Origin: Charina bottae
Taxonomy: Eukaryota > Chordata > Lepidosauria > Squamata > Charinaidae
Length of the DNA: 64,000 bases
Direction: 5' to 3'
Assembly (NCBI GenBank): GCA_023362775.1
Contig: JALMGJ010000013.1
Location: forward strand, 25,646,274-25,710,273
Under the pieces are notes generated by a model. It was not told the DNA's origin. It made no database searches and worked only from the letters and a program-made list of their open reading frames with translations. Of the stretch, positions 31,696-42,752 are shown piece by piece. The translations under genes and the position numbers were made by a program. Within the stretch, counting starts at the first letter, position 1. Each line of letters starts with the position of its first letter.

Positions 31696-32149
31696 TCTCT
31701 CCCCGTGGGTGGCCCCTGTTCCATAGAAGTTGCACTAAGAGCAAGGCCTGGCCCTGTGGTGATTTTCTGTATTTAATATTTTGCTTCAACATTACACCCT
31801 GATTTCTCAAGATTTAATAGAATAAATCACATACAAAATCATGTACCTCAACATACTAGAATATTAAGCGTGTTGTGTTTTCCCACTGACCTCTCTTATT
31901 TGGCCAAAAGCTGCTGTTTTTCTGAGCTGCTTCTGCTTGTCTTCAGGGCGGCGGCGGGAGGGGGGGGGGACATGTCCACACAACATTATTCCCCTATTAG
32001 AGATGCGGGGTGGGTGGGGAATCATACTGGAAAAGAAGTGGCTCTGGGCTGGGAGCTGGGATTTGGGGTCCTGCGTCCATTTGGGCCAAAATGCAACCTT
32101 TCAGTGATGGGAGGCCTTCCGGGCTGGTTTACTTCTGAGTGAACTTGGA

Positions 32150-33190
32150 GAGAATTGCGGTAGAAATGCAGAATCGGTCCATCTGAGAGCAGAAAATCGA
32201 ACTCCGCCCGCCGCCGTCCGAGGCGGGGAGCTCTCCGCCGCTGCCCGGTGCTGAAATGGGATTCCCGCCTCTCGGCGAGAGCGCGTGTCTTGCGGGCCAA
32301 CGGGGGGGGGGGGGGGGAAGTGGCATTTGAGCAGAAACCTGTACGTGATCCTGGGAGGACTGGTTAACCCCTTATATCGTGGCGCTCCTTCCAAGGCGCC
32401 TCCTGCGTTCCGGACGTGGCACCTTTGGGGTAGGTGTTCTCCTAGGACCCCTCGCCCGATTCAGTCTATCGCGACTGGCGGTGATGGGGCTTGTAGTCTG
32501 ACCCACCTTTTGCTGGGCTAAAGACAGGCGCCTTTTTGCGCCCCCCGCCCCGCCCCAATCGTGTCGGAACCTTCCTCTACCCGGGGTGGGTGGCGCCGGC
32601 TCCCTCCGCAGACCCTCCCGGGGTCCCCCTTCCCGCCGCCCAGCCCGCCTCCTCGCCCGCCCGCCCCTCCTCCCCAGTCCTCGCCGCCTCCCCCAGAGGC
32701 GGGCTCTCTCGGCTGCAAGCGAGGCACGCGGGCTGGCTGGGGCCGCTTCCCTGCGCTCCCTGCCGGCGGCCGGTCTCTCGGGGCTCGCGTCGTGGGGTCC
32801 CCTCCCGCTTTGCCGGGCGCCCCGCCTAAGCGACCCAACCCGGAGCCCGCATGGCCAGGAAGTGACCGGCTTGGCTCGGCCACCGCGGAGGAAGGAAGGG
32901 GCTTGGAAGGTAGGTGGCGGCCGGAGCCCTTTCTTCTCGCTCGGGGCTCGCTCCCCGCCTCCCGGGGCTGATCGTTCAGGCGCCATCCCCGGCCGTAGCC
33001 CGGCTCCTTCGCTCCACTCCCGGCGGCTTTCCATCCCAGCCCAGCCGCCCTGCTGGGGCTCCGCTCCGACCCCCCGCCCCAGCCTGGGCCGGGGCACCCC
33101 CGAGGCTCGCTCCATCTCCTCCTGCTGGGGCATCCCCACCCTGGCTAACAGCGGGGGCGCGGACGGACGGAGGGAGGGAGGGAGACGTCG
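32150..33190 (+). promoter_or_regulatory. SLC8A2: CpG island, proposed SLC8A2 promoter and non-coding exon 1
   Basis: About 1 kb of very GC- and CpG-rich sequence stands alone in a repeat-rich AT-richer region between KPTN and the first SLC8A2 coding exon. It contains adjacent GC boxes (CCCCCCGCCCCGCCCC, 32541-32556) ending in a CCAAT box (32555-32559), and a consensus 5' splice site GGAAG|GTAGGT at 32909/32910. SLC8 genes carry their ATG in exon 2, behind a non-coding exon 1. Assignment is inference from position and motifs. Confidence 0.6.
32560..32909 (+). other. SLC8A2: Possible non-coding exon 1 of SLC8A2
   Basis: The exon end is set by the donor GTAGGT at 32910; the start is not determinable and the given left edge is only the end of the GC/CCAAT boxes. 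No coding is proposed: long open frames here arise from lack of stop codons in GC-rich DNA. Confidence 0.35.
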
Positions 33191-36100
33191 AGGAATTTTG
33201 GCCGCTTAAGACACAGACCGAGCTCGGTTTCATAAAGACCAGGACAGGAGGCAGCGCGATTCCCCACCCCCACCCCACCCCACCCCAAAAAAGAAACAAC
33301 TAAAAGGATCGAGCAGCACCCAGCTTTCTTATATCGCATTTTCCATCCTCTTTTCCATTTCCCTGGGTGTCTCCCATCCGCTTGGCTAGGACAGTTGCTA
33401 TAGACACAACTTCCAGCTTCCGAGGGGCGAGCAGCTCCGTTTTCCACCTCTCTCTCGGCACCAAGGGGGTGCGTGTTCAACCGGACCCGCCCGCCCACCT
33501 CACAAGTCTCAAAATGCTCTATGATTCACCGTACCTAAGGATGGGTATGGGGGCAAATAAATGAGTGAGGGGGGGGGTTTCTCTGATTCAGCCGACGAGC
33601 ATGTATTTTGGGGCTGTGCTTGTCTATTGGGGAAATGGCTGCATCTGGGAATTGGCAGAGGGTTGGAATGCCCCCAAAAGTTGCATCTTTGGGTCTCTAG
33701 AAGCACTTGACAGCATGGGAGGTGCTGAAATGTTGAAGAGACAGGGGTTTTGCGCCAGATCAAAAACATTACAGAGACTTAGGAATAGCAACACGCTGCC
33801 AGTTAAATGCATGTTTGCCTTCTCTTGCTCCAGTATCTTCCATCCAGATTCTCCGCGCTTTAAACAAACCATGAATATAATTTTGTATTGTTTTGTTCTA
33901 AATCTCAATGGCACATCTTTGCATCAGGATGCCCAGATTCCAGGCTTGGCAGGATGTGCCTGCTGTTTGTGATTGCAAACCATAGAATAGCTCCAAAGTG
34001 AAGAATAGAAACTTGGAACAAGCTTAAACCATGGACTGGAAGTCCCATGAAATATGCAATATTAACATAGTGTGTTGCTGTGTGGTGCCACGGCCTCAGT
34101 TGTTGGGGTGCTTGAGCCAGCCATCGCCCACCTGGGCCTCTTCATTTGAAAAGGAGAAGTGTGAAATTGGAGAATTCCCTCCAATCCATTAGGCATCTCA
34201 GGTGCAGGAATGGCGTCTTCTGGTTTCAAAGTCTCTCCAAATGCCTAAATTTGCCATCTGCTTAGCTTAGTGCTCCCATCTGTCCACAGGAGGTGGGGGG
34301 GGAACATGTGCTTGGGAGGGATTATTTTCTTCCCTTTATCAAATTTAGATCAGCTGTCTTCAACCCGAGGCTCTCCAGATGTGTGGAATAATCTGTCCTC
34401 AGTCCCAGCCAGTGTTGCTCTAGATGAGAATAGCCCAACACTTCCATAGATCTTCAGGTTGAGAAACACAAATTGTCTTATATTTTGCATCCCCACCAGG
34501 TGAAGCCTGTGGGAGCCCCAAACTAGATCAGCTGCCCATCCATGCCCACATGTGAGGAAGGAGGTAGCGCTAAAGGCCTAACTCGTAGATCTGTGGTAAG
34601 GCTTAGATGGGGCAACTCCTCCCGAATGCCTCCAGAGCTTTCAAGGGAGGATAGGATATACATAAAAGAAGTTAATAAGGAAGTGCTGTTGGGCCTGTCC
34701 ATTTCTCACACAAGATTTGGCAGCAGGGAGAACCTGCCAGACTGGTTTTAATCTTTTAATGATCTCTTAATATTTTATTACAATTTGGGCACTGAGGATT
34801 TTACACTTAATTATCGCTTGTTAACCATCCTGGGTAGATTACAGCTGCATGCAAGCCAGATGTTTATCAGGCAAAAGTTGCTACCTTTGCTGTGCTCAGA
34901 AAAAAGCTAGCCTGTTGAATGGCTGCCTAATAATCTGCTGTTAAAGTCTAAGAAGCCTCCTTGTTAAGGGAGAGGGAAGAGTAACAGGTGTAGCTGGATG
35001 TTTACTCTATAGATTTAGGCCAAGGGACACATTTGCCCTACACTTTGATTAAAAGTTGCATCTCTATTTTGAGATGGCATTTTTGCATGGATGTGAGGAT
35101 GAGACCGTGGGATCCAGGTCAAAATCCAGAAGCAATCTGTGCCTCCTCCTATGGATGGATATATGTCAACCTTGGGAGTTCAACTACCATAATCTCACCG
35201 CCAGCCTGGCTACAATATACTGTGTGATCCTGAGGAGAGGAGAAAAATGAAGGGCTTGTCTTAAACTCAAGAAGTCATGTCAAGGATCACAAAGTTGCTG
35301 CTAGTTTTATTTGTGCTCCACTTGGACCGCATCTCTCTCTCGTCACCACGACAGATACCAAAACACCATCTCAAAGATGAATGCCACTTGCACCAGGGTT
35401 GCATGTATTCGGCAGTGGTGAGAATTTATTAGCAGACAGAAGGAGCAGGATGGGTGGGTGTTGTTTCTTTTGTTCAATGCCTAATCAAGCTAGGGGAAGG
35501 CATTCCAAAAGACATGGTCATCAGCTGGGGTGGCCATAATGTACATTGCATGTTTAGAGGCAATTTATCCGATCAAGGGTCTTTAAAAGGAAAAAGCAAG
35601 CCCAACGTTCATTGTCATGCCCAACTTGTGAACATCCTGAAACACACTTTGGGAGAGAGAAAATTGGACTAAGCGGTCCTCAATTTAATCCTACATGGTA
35701 GTTTGTACATTCCCATGGATCCCTTGTAAAACTTGTAGGTGCACGTCCTGCAAGACGTAATCCAGTTTATAAGGCACTGTCGTTCAAATCCAAGCTGTGC
35801 ATCTGCACGTCTGAGTAGGGAGCTCGAGCATGTGTGGGAATGCATTCAGGTGCTTTGTGCATCCCACCCCAAAGGGGGAACTGAACCCATGCTGTGCATG
35901 AGTAATTTTGCGCCAACAACATCCTACTCTGAGATGCAGATGTCCTAGTAACAAGTCACAATCTGCTACGGAAGAACAGATGAATATGTGTGAGCCTCGT
36001 TTCAGAAGAAACGTGGAAGGGATTTATTCCACACCTTTCCCTGCCATCAAAGAAGAGGGGACCCCACCTTGCCTTCATGCAGTATTTGTAGCCCACTCCC

Positions 36101-36582
36101 ATTCTTTCCCCAGGGCAAGTACCATGCTTGCTTCATCGCTCCTCCTGAGCTGCTCCCTGTGGCTCCTGAAATTTCCTCTTTGTGACGTCCTGTGGCTTCT
36201 CTCTCCTCTCTATAAACTGTGGAACTACCTTCCAGCAGGCAGATAGGCGGCACCCAGGGTGAATTGCTGGATATTTGTCCCTCGGCTGCCTCTGATCTCA
36301 TTGGCTACCTTATTCCACAGCTTAAAGGAAAGAGACACAGAGACAGTCTGGCTAAAGACAGAAATGCCAGATTTTATCTCTTGCAGTTGAGATTAAATGG
36401 AGCCATGGAGATGCTGGAGAAGTAGTATGAGGATGAGGGAGGGGGGAAGAGAGGAACAGGTTCCCATTGGAATGCAAACTTACACAGTTTTGCATTTTCA
36501 AACCATGCATATTCAAAACCCATAGTTCTCTGAATATCGGTGTTTAATATTAAAAAGAATAGTGCTGTGTATAATAAGGTAA

Positions 36583-36781
36583 AGTCTGTCCAAATATGCA
36601 TGTATTTATGGAAATGTGATCTCCATTATGTTGGGTGAATTTTCAGGGAAATTTTTTGTTAGGCACAGCCTAACAAAATTGCAAATAAAAATGCATACAT
36701 TTGAAGAAACCTGTACCCAAGTGTTATAAATGTTAAGGCAAACCCTTAAAAACAACTTGGATATGAGTATTTGGACAGATT
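36583..36781. mobile_element. Small MITE with TIR TCTGTCCAAATA
   Basis: TCTGTCCAAATA (36585-36596) is inverted at 36768-36779 (TATTTGGACAGA), with matching neighbouring bases, and a central hairpin TTTTGTTAGGC / GCCTAACAAAA spans 36655-36676. The interior is AT-rich. No TSD is certain and no further copy is seen in this window. Confidence 0.45.
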
Positions 36782-37670
36782 TCATAAACAAGAGAAACTC
36801 AAAGAAAGAGGAATAGACAGATTCTCCTTTCCTTAATGCAGATCTTCTGTTTTCTAGTTCCTAAAACCATTCAATAGCATAGCGCCTTTGGGTATGCAAC
36901 GTCATCTACCAATATGCCACTTTGACATTTAAATAGGCAGAAAGACAGGGAAGCTCCCTGTGCCCCAGTCTCACCCCCAGTAATTTGCAATCCTGGTCTC
37001 TAAAGAAGAGGAGACATTGGCACAAGTCCAGACGAGAGCTATATTTTTGTCGTGGTAGCTGCAAGGCTGTGAGCTAAGTTTCTCTAACCAAATCTTTCTG
37101 GTCTGAAGTCTGTTCATATCAACTGTAGAACACTGACCGTACCGCAGCTGCGATTCTAGACAAGCATCTCTCTTAATGCAATTCCAAGCTGAACTCAACG
37201 AGACTGAATAGCCAGGGGAGCAAACTTAGATTTCTGCTCCATTTTAGGCTGAATAGCTCTACAGGATCCCCACCATGGATTTAAGGACCTTTTTTTGAAG
37301 TGGGGACCGTTTGGTTCCTAACTCTGTAATTTCAAATCATTTTGTGATGGCCTGTTTTTAGATCAAAGCTTGTATTAAGCCACTTCAACATGCGTGTTAA
37401 CCCCCCCTTGCTGTGTATAGGGGGTTCCTCCTGATTCTTTGCAGAGGACCTGGACATCTACTCCGAAATCCTGCTTTTATGGCATCTCCGATTGTGCCTC
37501 CAGGTCATCCCTGCTCTCTTGTAGCTGGGGAGTGAGGAGTGGGGAACCCCTCCTATTATTTTTCTGATTCACCAAAAGGCAGCTGCCATCTTGTCGATCT
37601 TCTGCCTTTCCCGGATGTTTTGTGAGACGATCTTGGGAGCTGACTGGCAGAATGGGGAGATGCCATATGG

Positions 37671-38437
37671 CAGAGCTTTCCAAACTGTGTGTCGTGACAC
37701 ATTAGTGCAGAGCTTTCCAAACTGTGTGTTGGGACACGTTAGTGTGTCGGCTGCAGTGTCTGGGTGTGTCACGGCTGCTGTTGCCTCTGAGCCCTGCCAG
37801 GATTCCGCGCAGGTCCTAGTGCCTGCCTTGTGCCTTGCTGCCTCCAAACCTGCTGTGATTCCGCGCAGGTCCTAGTGCCTGCCTTGTGCCTTGCTGCCTC
37901 CAAACCTGCTGTGATTCCGCGCAGGTCCTAGTGCCTGCCTTGTGCCCTGCTGTAAGAGTGTGTCGCGAAATGATGCCCTGCTGTAAGAGTGTGTTGCGAA
38001 ATGATGCATGTCTAAAAAGTGTGTCACCAACATGAAAAGTTTGGAAAGCTCTGCATTAGTGTGTCAGCTGCAGTGTGTAGGCGTGTCGCGCAAATGTAAC
38101 AAGAAACCTCTGAGTCTGACGCTCAGAGCCTCAAGCGCCTCGCTGCTGCTGCCTCCGAGCCCTGCCAGGATTCCACGCAAGTCCTAGTGCCTACCTTGTG
38201 CCCTGCTGTAAGAGGGGAGCTCTGTCCAAGCCTTGCTCTGCTGTAAAGGGGAACTCTGTTTTCATGAGATATGTTGTGTCCCCATACATTTCGCTATTAC
38301 AATTTATGTAAGTGTCCATCTCTCTTATAAGTTAGTTAGTTTAACCTCTGGTTTGCCAGTAAAACTGAATTACTGTGTCATGAAATGATGCATGTCTAAA
38401 AAGTGTGTCACCAACATGAAAAGTTTGGAAAGCTCTG
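37671..38437. mobile_element. hAT MITE (CAGAGCTTTCCAAACT family), outer copy hosting a nested copy
   Basis: Left end CAGAGCTTTCCAAACTGTGT, right end AAGTTTGGAAAGCTCTG, and perfect TSDs CCATATGG at 37663-37670 and 38438-38445. A second, complete copy (37708-38054) is inserted within its left end. The outer copy retains one unit of the 56-bp internal sequence. Confidence 0.93.
37708..38054. mobile_element. hAT MITE (CAGAGCTTTCCAAACT family), inner nested copy
   Basis: Complete element with both TIRs and perfect TSDs CATTAGTG at 37700-37707 and 38055-38062, lying inside the outer copy. It carries about three units of the 56-bp internal repeat (CAGGTCCTAGTGCCTGCCTT in each). Confidence 0.93.
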
Positions 38438-38554
38438 CCATATGGGAAGAGGATTAGCAAGCATGTTATTAATTCCCCATAAGTTTCTTATGGGTTGGGG
38501 TTGGGGAACAAGAAAAGGCAGATTGGAAAAAAGGACTTGAAGGAACATAGAGCA

Positions 38555-38625
38555 TGCTGGCTGGGGAATTCTGGGAGTTGAAGTCCACACATCTTAAAGT
38601 TGCCAAGTTTGAAAAAAAACTGTTC
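38555..38625. mobile_element. Partial hAT MITE (GGGAGTTGAAGTCCAC family)
   Basis: GGGGAATTCTGGGAGTTGAA and CATCTTAAAGTTGCCAAG match the right half of the element at 7190-7272. The left half is missing. Confidence 0.6.
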
Positions 38626-39391
38626 TAAAGAGAGAAATGCTTCTGTTGCTGCTTTTATTTGCAAATGGATTATTTGCACACACAGACCAGGGTGCAAGAA
38701 TGCAGGCAATCTCTTTGTAAGTGGGTGGACCCAAAGGATGTCAGTTGCTAGGGACAGCCGCTGTTTCTAGGGATAGAGATGATGTGGCCTGGGGTCCCTA
38801 AATGGGACCCCACCGCTGTCCCTTTGCAAGGGATCCTGGTACCTCCTCTGAGCACATGTGACACCAGCATCTAGGTGGCATGGCATCTTTGCTTTAGAAA
38901 TAATGTCCATTTTTCCCGCACAGAACATTCTGCTCTCAAGAGGGTATTAAATTCCACACCTCTCTAATGAGGTTTTATTGACTGGCAATACACTTTGGAA
39001 GCCGGCCTGTGAATTAATGAGAACAGACCCGTTTAATTTTGACTAATTTCCCCCCTTGCCTTGCCATTTTGTTGTAATTCAGATGTGTGCTAATCCCCAT
39101 GCCCTCTTTTTTTTTTTTAATGAAACCAAGGTTGGTGTGTAATCTTTTCTCTTTCTGTTGGACAGTTCTGCAATGGCTGGCCATCCATTCTTATTCATAA
39201 TCTAAAAACTTTTTCTTCTGGAAACCAAGAATAAATGTTCATATTGATTTTTGGCACATCCATCTGCAAGATCTTCTAAACATCAAGAAGTTTGACTTAT
39301 TACTTCTGGTCTCTTCCCCCACCTGGAGAGATCTCTAGGCATTACTTTCCAAAAGAAGAGAAACACCCTCAAACAGAGATAAGGAGAGAGT

Positions 39392-39935
39392 CAGCTTGGT
39401 CTAGTGGTTAAGGTGCCAGGCTAGAAACCAGGAGGCTGTGAGTTCTAGTCCCCCCTTAGGCATGAAAGCCGGCTGGATGACCTTGGGCCAGTCCCTGTCT
39501 CTCAGCCCTAGGAAGGAGCCAATGGCAAACCAGGAGACTGAGAGTTCTAGTCCCGCCTTAGGCAGGAAAGCCGGCTGGGTGACCTTGGGCCAGTCCCTCT
39601 CTCTCAGCCCTGGGAAGGAGCCAATGGGAAACCAGGAGACAGAGAGTTCTAGTCCCACTTTAGGCACGAAAGCCGGCTGGGTGACCTTGGCCAGTCCCTG
39701 TCTCTCAGCCCTAGGAAGGAGCCAATGGCAAACCAGGAGACTGTGAGTTCTAGTCCTGCCTTAGGCGTGAAAGCCGGCCAGGTGACCTTGGCCCAGTCAC
39801 TCTCTCTCAGCCCAATTCACCTCACAGGGTTGTTGTTGTGGGAAAAATAGGAGTAGGAAGGAGTATTAGATATGTTCACCACCTTGAGTTATATAGAAAA
39901 GGCCGGATAAAAATATAATAATAAATGTGATTGTA
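39392..39935 (+). mobile_element. Sauria SINE with fourfold internal tandem duplication
   Basis: The tRNA-derived head GTCTAGTGGTTAAGGTGCCA is followed by a ~102-bp unit (AAACCAGGAG.. AGTTCTAGTCC.. GAAAGCCGGCTGG.. CCTTGGGCCAGTC..) starting at 39425, 39527, 39629 and 39730. It then continues through the normal SINE body (CACCTCACAGGGTTGTTGTT) and a ATAAAAATATAATAATAAAT tail. Typical Sauria SINEs carry the unit once. Confidence 0.85.
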
Positions 39936-40324
39936 ACTCAGTCACTGAATGTGTGGAATCCTGGGCTTCACTCCTGATGTTTGCGATGTTAAAACCAACC
40001 AACCAACCAACCAAATAAATAAATTTCCTTCTCGCCCCTATGGGTGGTCTGTGTCTTCCTCAACCTGGGGTCCTCTGCCAGAGGCCTGGGAGTTTGAGGT
40101 TTTGTGCAGGATCTTAGCTGTTCCTAGCACTGCATCTTCTGGACAGAGAGCTCGGATGCTGTTCCTGGGATCTGTTGGAGCCCCTCTCCCAGACTGTTGT
40201 GGTAGCATTCCATCAATTCCAGCTTCTCTTGTCTCGTCCGTGGATGGCTTGTTCCAGTAGCCCACTTATCATCAGATCGTCCTGGTTCCCCAACATCTGG
40301 CGTGGACCTTGTTAATCTGGGCGA

Positions 40325-40500
40325 TGTCCAAGCCGGCATGACTCTCTTAGTTCATTTCACTCTCATATCTGAGGTAGGCAGGTGAAGTGTTAGAGGGTCT
40401 TTGCCCAAGGACCCCTACTGGTAAGGCAGGTACCAGCCAGGATTCGAACCCTGGTCTCCCATGTCAAAGGGTGGTGCTCTAACCACTATGCTATCCAGCC
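40325..40500 (-). mobile_element. tRNA-derived SINE, reverse orientation
   Basis: Read on the minus strand the head has an A-box-like GGATAGCATAGTGGTTAGAGC segment and a B box GGTTCGAATCC, followed by a body GGTCCTTGGGCAAAGACCCT. It is not a tRNA gene because the clover-leaf 3' half is replaced by the SINE body. Confidence 0.75.
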
Positions 40501-40502
40501 AC

Positions 40503-40534
40503 TGAATGAATGAATGAATGAATGAATGAATGAA
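40503..40534. repeat. (TGAA)n microsatellite
   Basis: Eight perfect TGAA units abutting the SINE head at 40500. Confidence 0.95.
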
Positions 40535-41156
40535 TATATTCCGAACATAATTTTCCTAATTAACAAGTAACCCCGAGTTACACTTCTAACGAAAGGAATA
40601 GCATTTACTTGAATGTCTCAGGTGCTGCCGAGATATATTCGTCCCAGTGAAGAAATGTTAGAAAAAGCAGAAAAGGAAAATGGTCAGTATTATAATGCCT
40701 CCTACTCCTCCCCTGTCCATACTACCAGGAGCCCAGCAGAAACTCTTCACATGCTCAAGGTAGCTTTGCTCACCCACCTCTTTTGTAAAAAGTTGTTGAC
40801 ACCAGAATGTTAGTTATTATAACATAATCTTTGGCCACCATGCCTCTTGTTACACAAACAGCTCACTCTGGAAGCCAGATACTTCCAGGAAGCACTGGAG
40901 AGTGTTTGTCCCCGTTAGGTAGAGGTATACTGCTTTTGAACATGGGGTCTCCACCATGCCTAACAGTTATTGTTAGACCTTTCTTCCCCTGAATTTATTG
41001 AGGGAGCTTTTGCCTTTCTTTGTTTAGGGGTGCAACAAAGGAAAGGCAGAGAGGGAGGGAAGAGGAAGACCCAGCAAAAAGGAGGATTTTATTGAATGAA
41101 GCATTTTTGGCATTTCTTGGTCTGCAAAACAATTTCTTCTTTGGGTATTAAACAAT

Positions 41157-41158
<2 letters not shown>

Positions 41159-41230
<72 letters not shown>
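41159..41230. repeat. (TC)n(TG)n compound microsatellite
   Basis: About 35 bp of TC followed by about 37 bp of TG. Confidence 0.97.
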
Positions 41231-41231
<1 letters not shown>

Positions 41232-41569
41232 GGCCTTCTCTGCAGTAGCTCCTGCCCTCTGGAACATTCTTCCCCCAATATAAGACAGGTCCTGAAAAAA
41301 ACTAAAAACATGGTTTTGTCGGCATGCCTGGAGCGGGAGGGGGAGTGGCTACTCTTGGGGATGGCTAGTTTCCTAGAACAGCCCTAAAGCTCCCCTTTCA
41401 CTCACGGACTGATAAAGAACTCTTAGCCATCTGGATTTTATTACATTTTATATTTTTACTGTTTATTTATATTCATTTTATTTTATTTGTACTGTATAGC
41501 AGTTAATTATGTTTTTATTGTAAACCGCCCAGAGTCCCTCCTTGGGGGGAGATGGGAGGTGATAAACTC

Positions 41570-41618
<49 letters not shown>
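41231..41618 (+). mobile_element. LINE 3' end with (GATA)n tail
   Basis: AAGGCCTTCTCTGCAGTAGC and GCCCTCTGGAACATTCTTCC encode the AFSAVAPALWNILPP-type C-terminus of the CR1/L2-group reverse transcriptase, but with stops. The 3'UTR block GTAAACCGCCCAGAGTCCCT follows, then a (GATA)12 tail (41571-41618). Confidence 0.75.
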
Positions 41619-41619
<1 letters not shown>

Positions 41620-42059
41620 GGGTAGCCTTTCGGTGGATCTGAGAAATAGGTTCTTAGCAGGGCTTGGCATGGGTACCGGATAGGGCCATCTGCAGGAGGT
41701 GGGGTGGAAAGGTCGGAAAGAGTCAAGCTGGCAGCCTTGATCTGCCAGTCACGACTCCACCTTGACCCCTTTGTGGGGTTCCCTGGGGGCCCTGCTTGAA
41801 AAGGCAGGGGTGCTGTAACTCCTGGCCTTCTGAGAAGGAGGCAGACGCTGAGCCAATCTAGAGGCAGGTCCTTGGCTGTCAGAAATCTCGGGGTGAGGAC
41901 CGTAAAGACTCACAAGCTGCCTTTGGGGCCAATGTATTCGGGGGGCAATCCTATAAGTCTATGTGAAGTGAAACAGCAATGAAGATGATAGCTTCAGGCT
42001 CTGAATTTCCATTAGAAGGGCTAAATTGTGTATTAACTTGGTGGGTCTTTGTCATTTTT

Positions 42060-42271
42060 TTAATCCAGCCTTTTTTATACATCAATACCTAATACTCCTC
42101 CCTCCTCCTATTTTCCCCACCACAACAACCCTGTGAGGTGGGTTGGGCTGAGAGAGAACGACGGGCCCAAAGTCACCCAGCCGGCTTTCATGCCTAAGGC
42201 GGGATTAAAACTCAAGCCATCTTCTGGTTTCTAGGTCAGCCCCTTCACCACGACACCAAACGGGCTCTCAT
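42060..42271 (-). mobile_element. Sauria SINE, reverse orientation
   Basis: Reverse complement of the same SINE as at 39392: CAACAACCCTGTGAGGTGGG, AAAGTCACCCAGCCGGCTTT, and GACACCAAACGGGCTC near the head. It has a single copy of the internal unit. Confidence 0.8.
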
Positions 42272-42522
42272 AATTGGTGAGTTTTAGGTGAATTTCACAA
42301 CATCTTGAAGAAAGAATAAAACTTTAAACCCCAGATCTGTGATGGGTAAATAAGATGAAGATAATGGGGAAGTCCATGTGTCTTCTTACAAAATCACTCC
42401 TCTAAGAGTTCGGCATGACAGTATCTCATTCAGATCCAAATTCATAGCCCTGCAGCCTGCAGAAAAAGCTTTACATTTTAAAAAATAGTTGGTGTGAACC
42501 GGTTCTAATTTATCAAGTTTTA

Positions 42523-42752
42523 TGTATTGTCGAAGGCTTTCACGGCCGGAGTTCGATGGTTGTTGTGGGTCTTCCGGGCTGTGTGGCCGTGTTCTGGAAG
42601 TTGTGGTTCCTAATGTTTCGCCAGCATCTGTGGCCGGCATCTTCAGAGGGCAGGAGCACAGAAGGAAGGCTCTTTCTGTGCTCAGGTAGAATGGCCATTA
42701 GGAACCACAACTTCCAGAACACGGCCACACAGCCCGGAAGACCCACAACAAC
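42523..42752. mobile_element. Fold-back Penelope-like element end with hammerhead-like core and 12-bp TSD
   Basis: The insertion starts TGTATTGTCGAAGGCTTTCA and is flanked by perfect 12-bp duplications TATCAAGTTTTA (42511-42522, 42753-42764). Segment 42554-42612 is inverted at 42695-42752. The middle (42616-42645), read on the minus strand, has CTGAAGA, a 6-bp stem GCCGGC/GCTGGC and GAAAC, resembling a hammerhead ribozyme core with one extra base. Penelope-like elements are known to carry hammerheads; the assignment is inferred. Confidence 0.65.

Larger units (their letters stand above)
28461..32150. other. KPTN-SLC8A2 intergenic region
   Basis: About 3.7 kb with a CR1 3'UTR fragment (29890-30030), a BovB 3' end (30838-31240) and a hairpin repeat (31505-31695). 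Open frames near 28548-28883, 28941-29273 and 29981-30556 match nothing I recognise. Confidence 0.5.
32910..39390. other. SLC8A2 intron 1, left part
   Basis: Sequence after the CpG island. It has an old LINE-like 3' end around 34745-34860, a small TIR element (36583-36781) and the nested hAT pair (37671-38437). Between these I see no genes; open frames in the 207- to 255-residue range in the island are composition artefacts. Confidence 0.5.

Noticed and set aside
32372..33209. Long open frames (255 residues on -, 207 on +) in the second CpG island
   Set aside because: GC-rich DNA has few stop codons; the translations are Pro/Arg/Gly/Ala-rich without domains, overlap on both strands and lack splice or conservation support.
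39400..39460. tRNA gene at the GTGGTTAAGG / GAGTTCTAGTCC motifs
   Set aside because: A and B box-like motifs belong to the Sauria SINE head; no acceptor stem closes. The same applies to the minus-strand SINE at 40325-40500.
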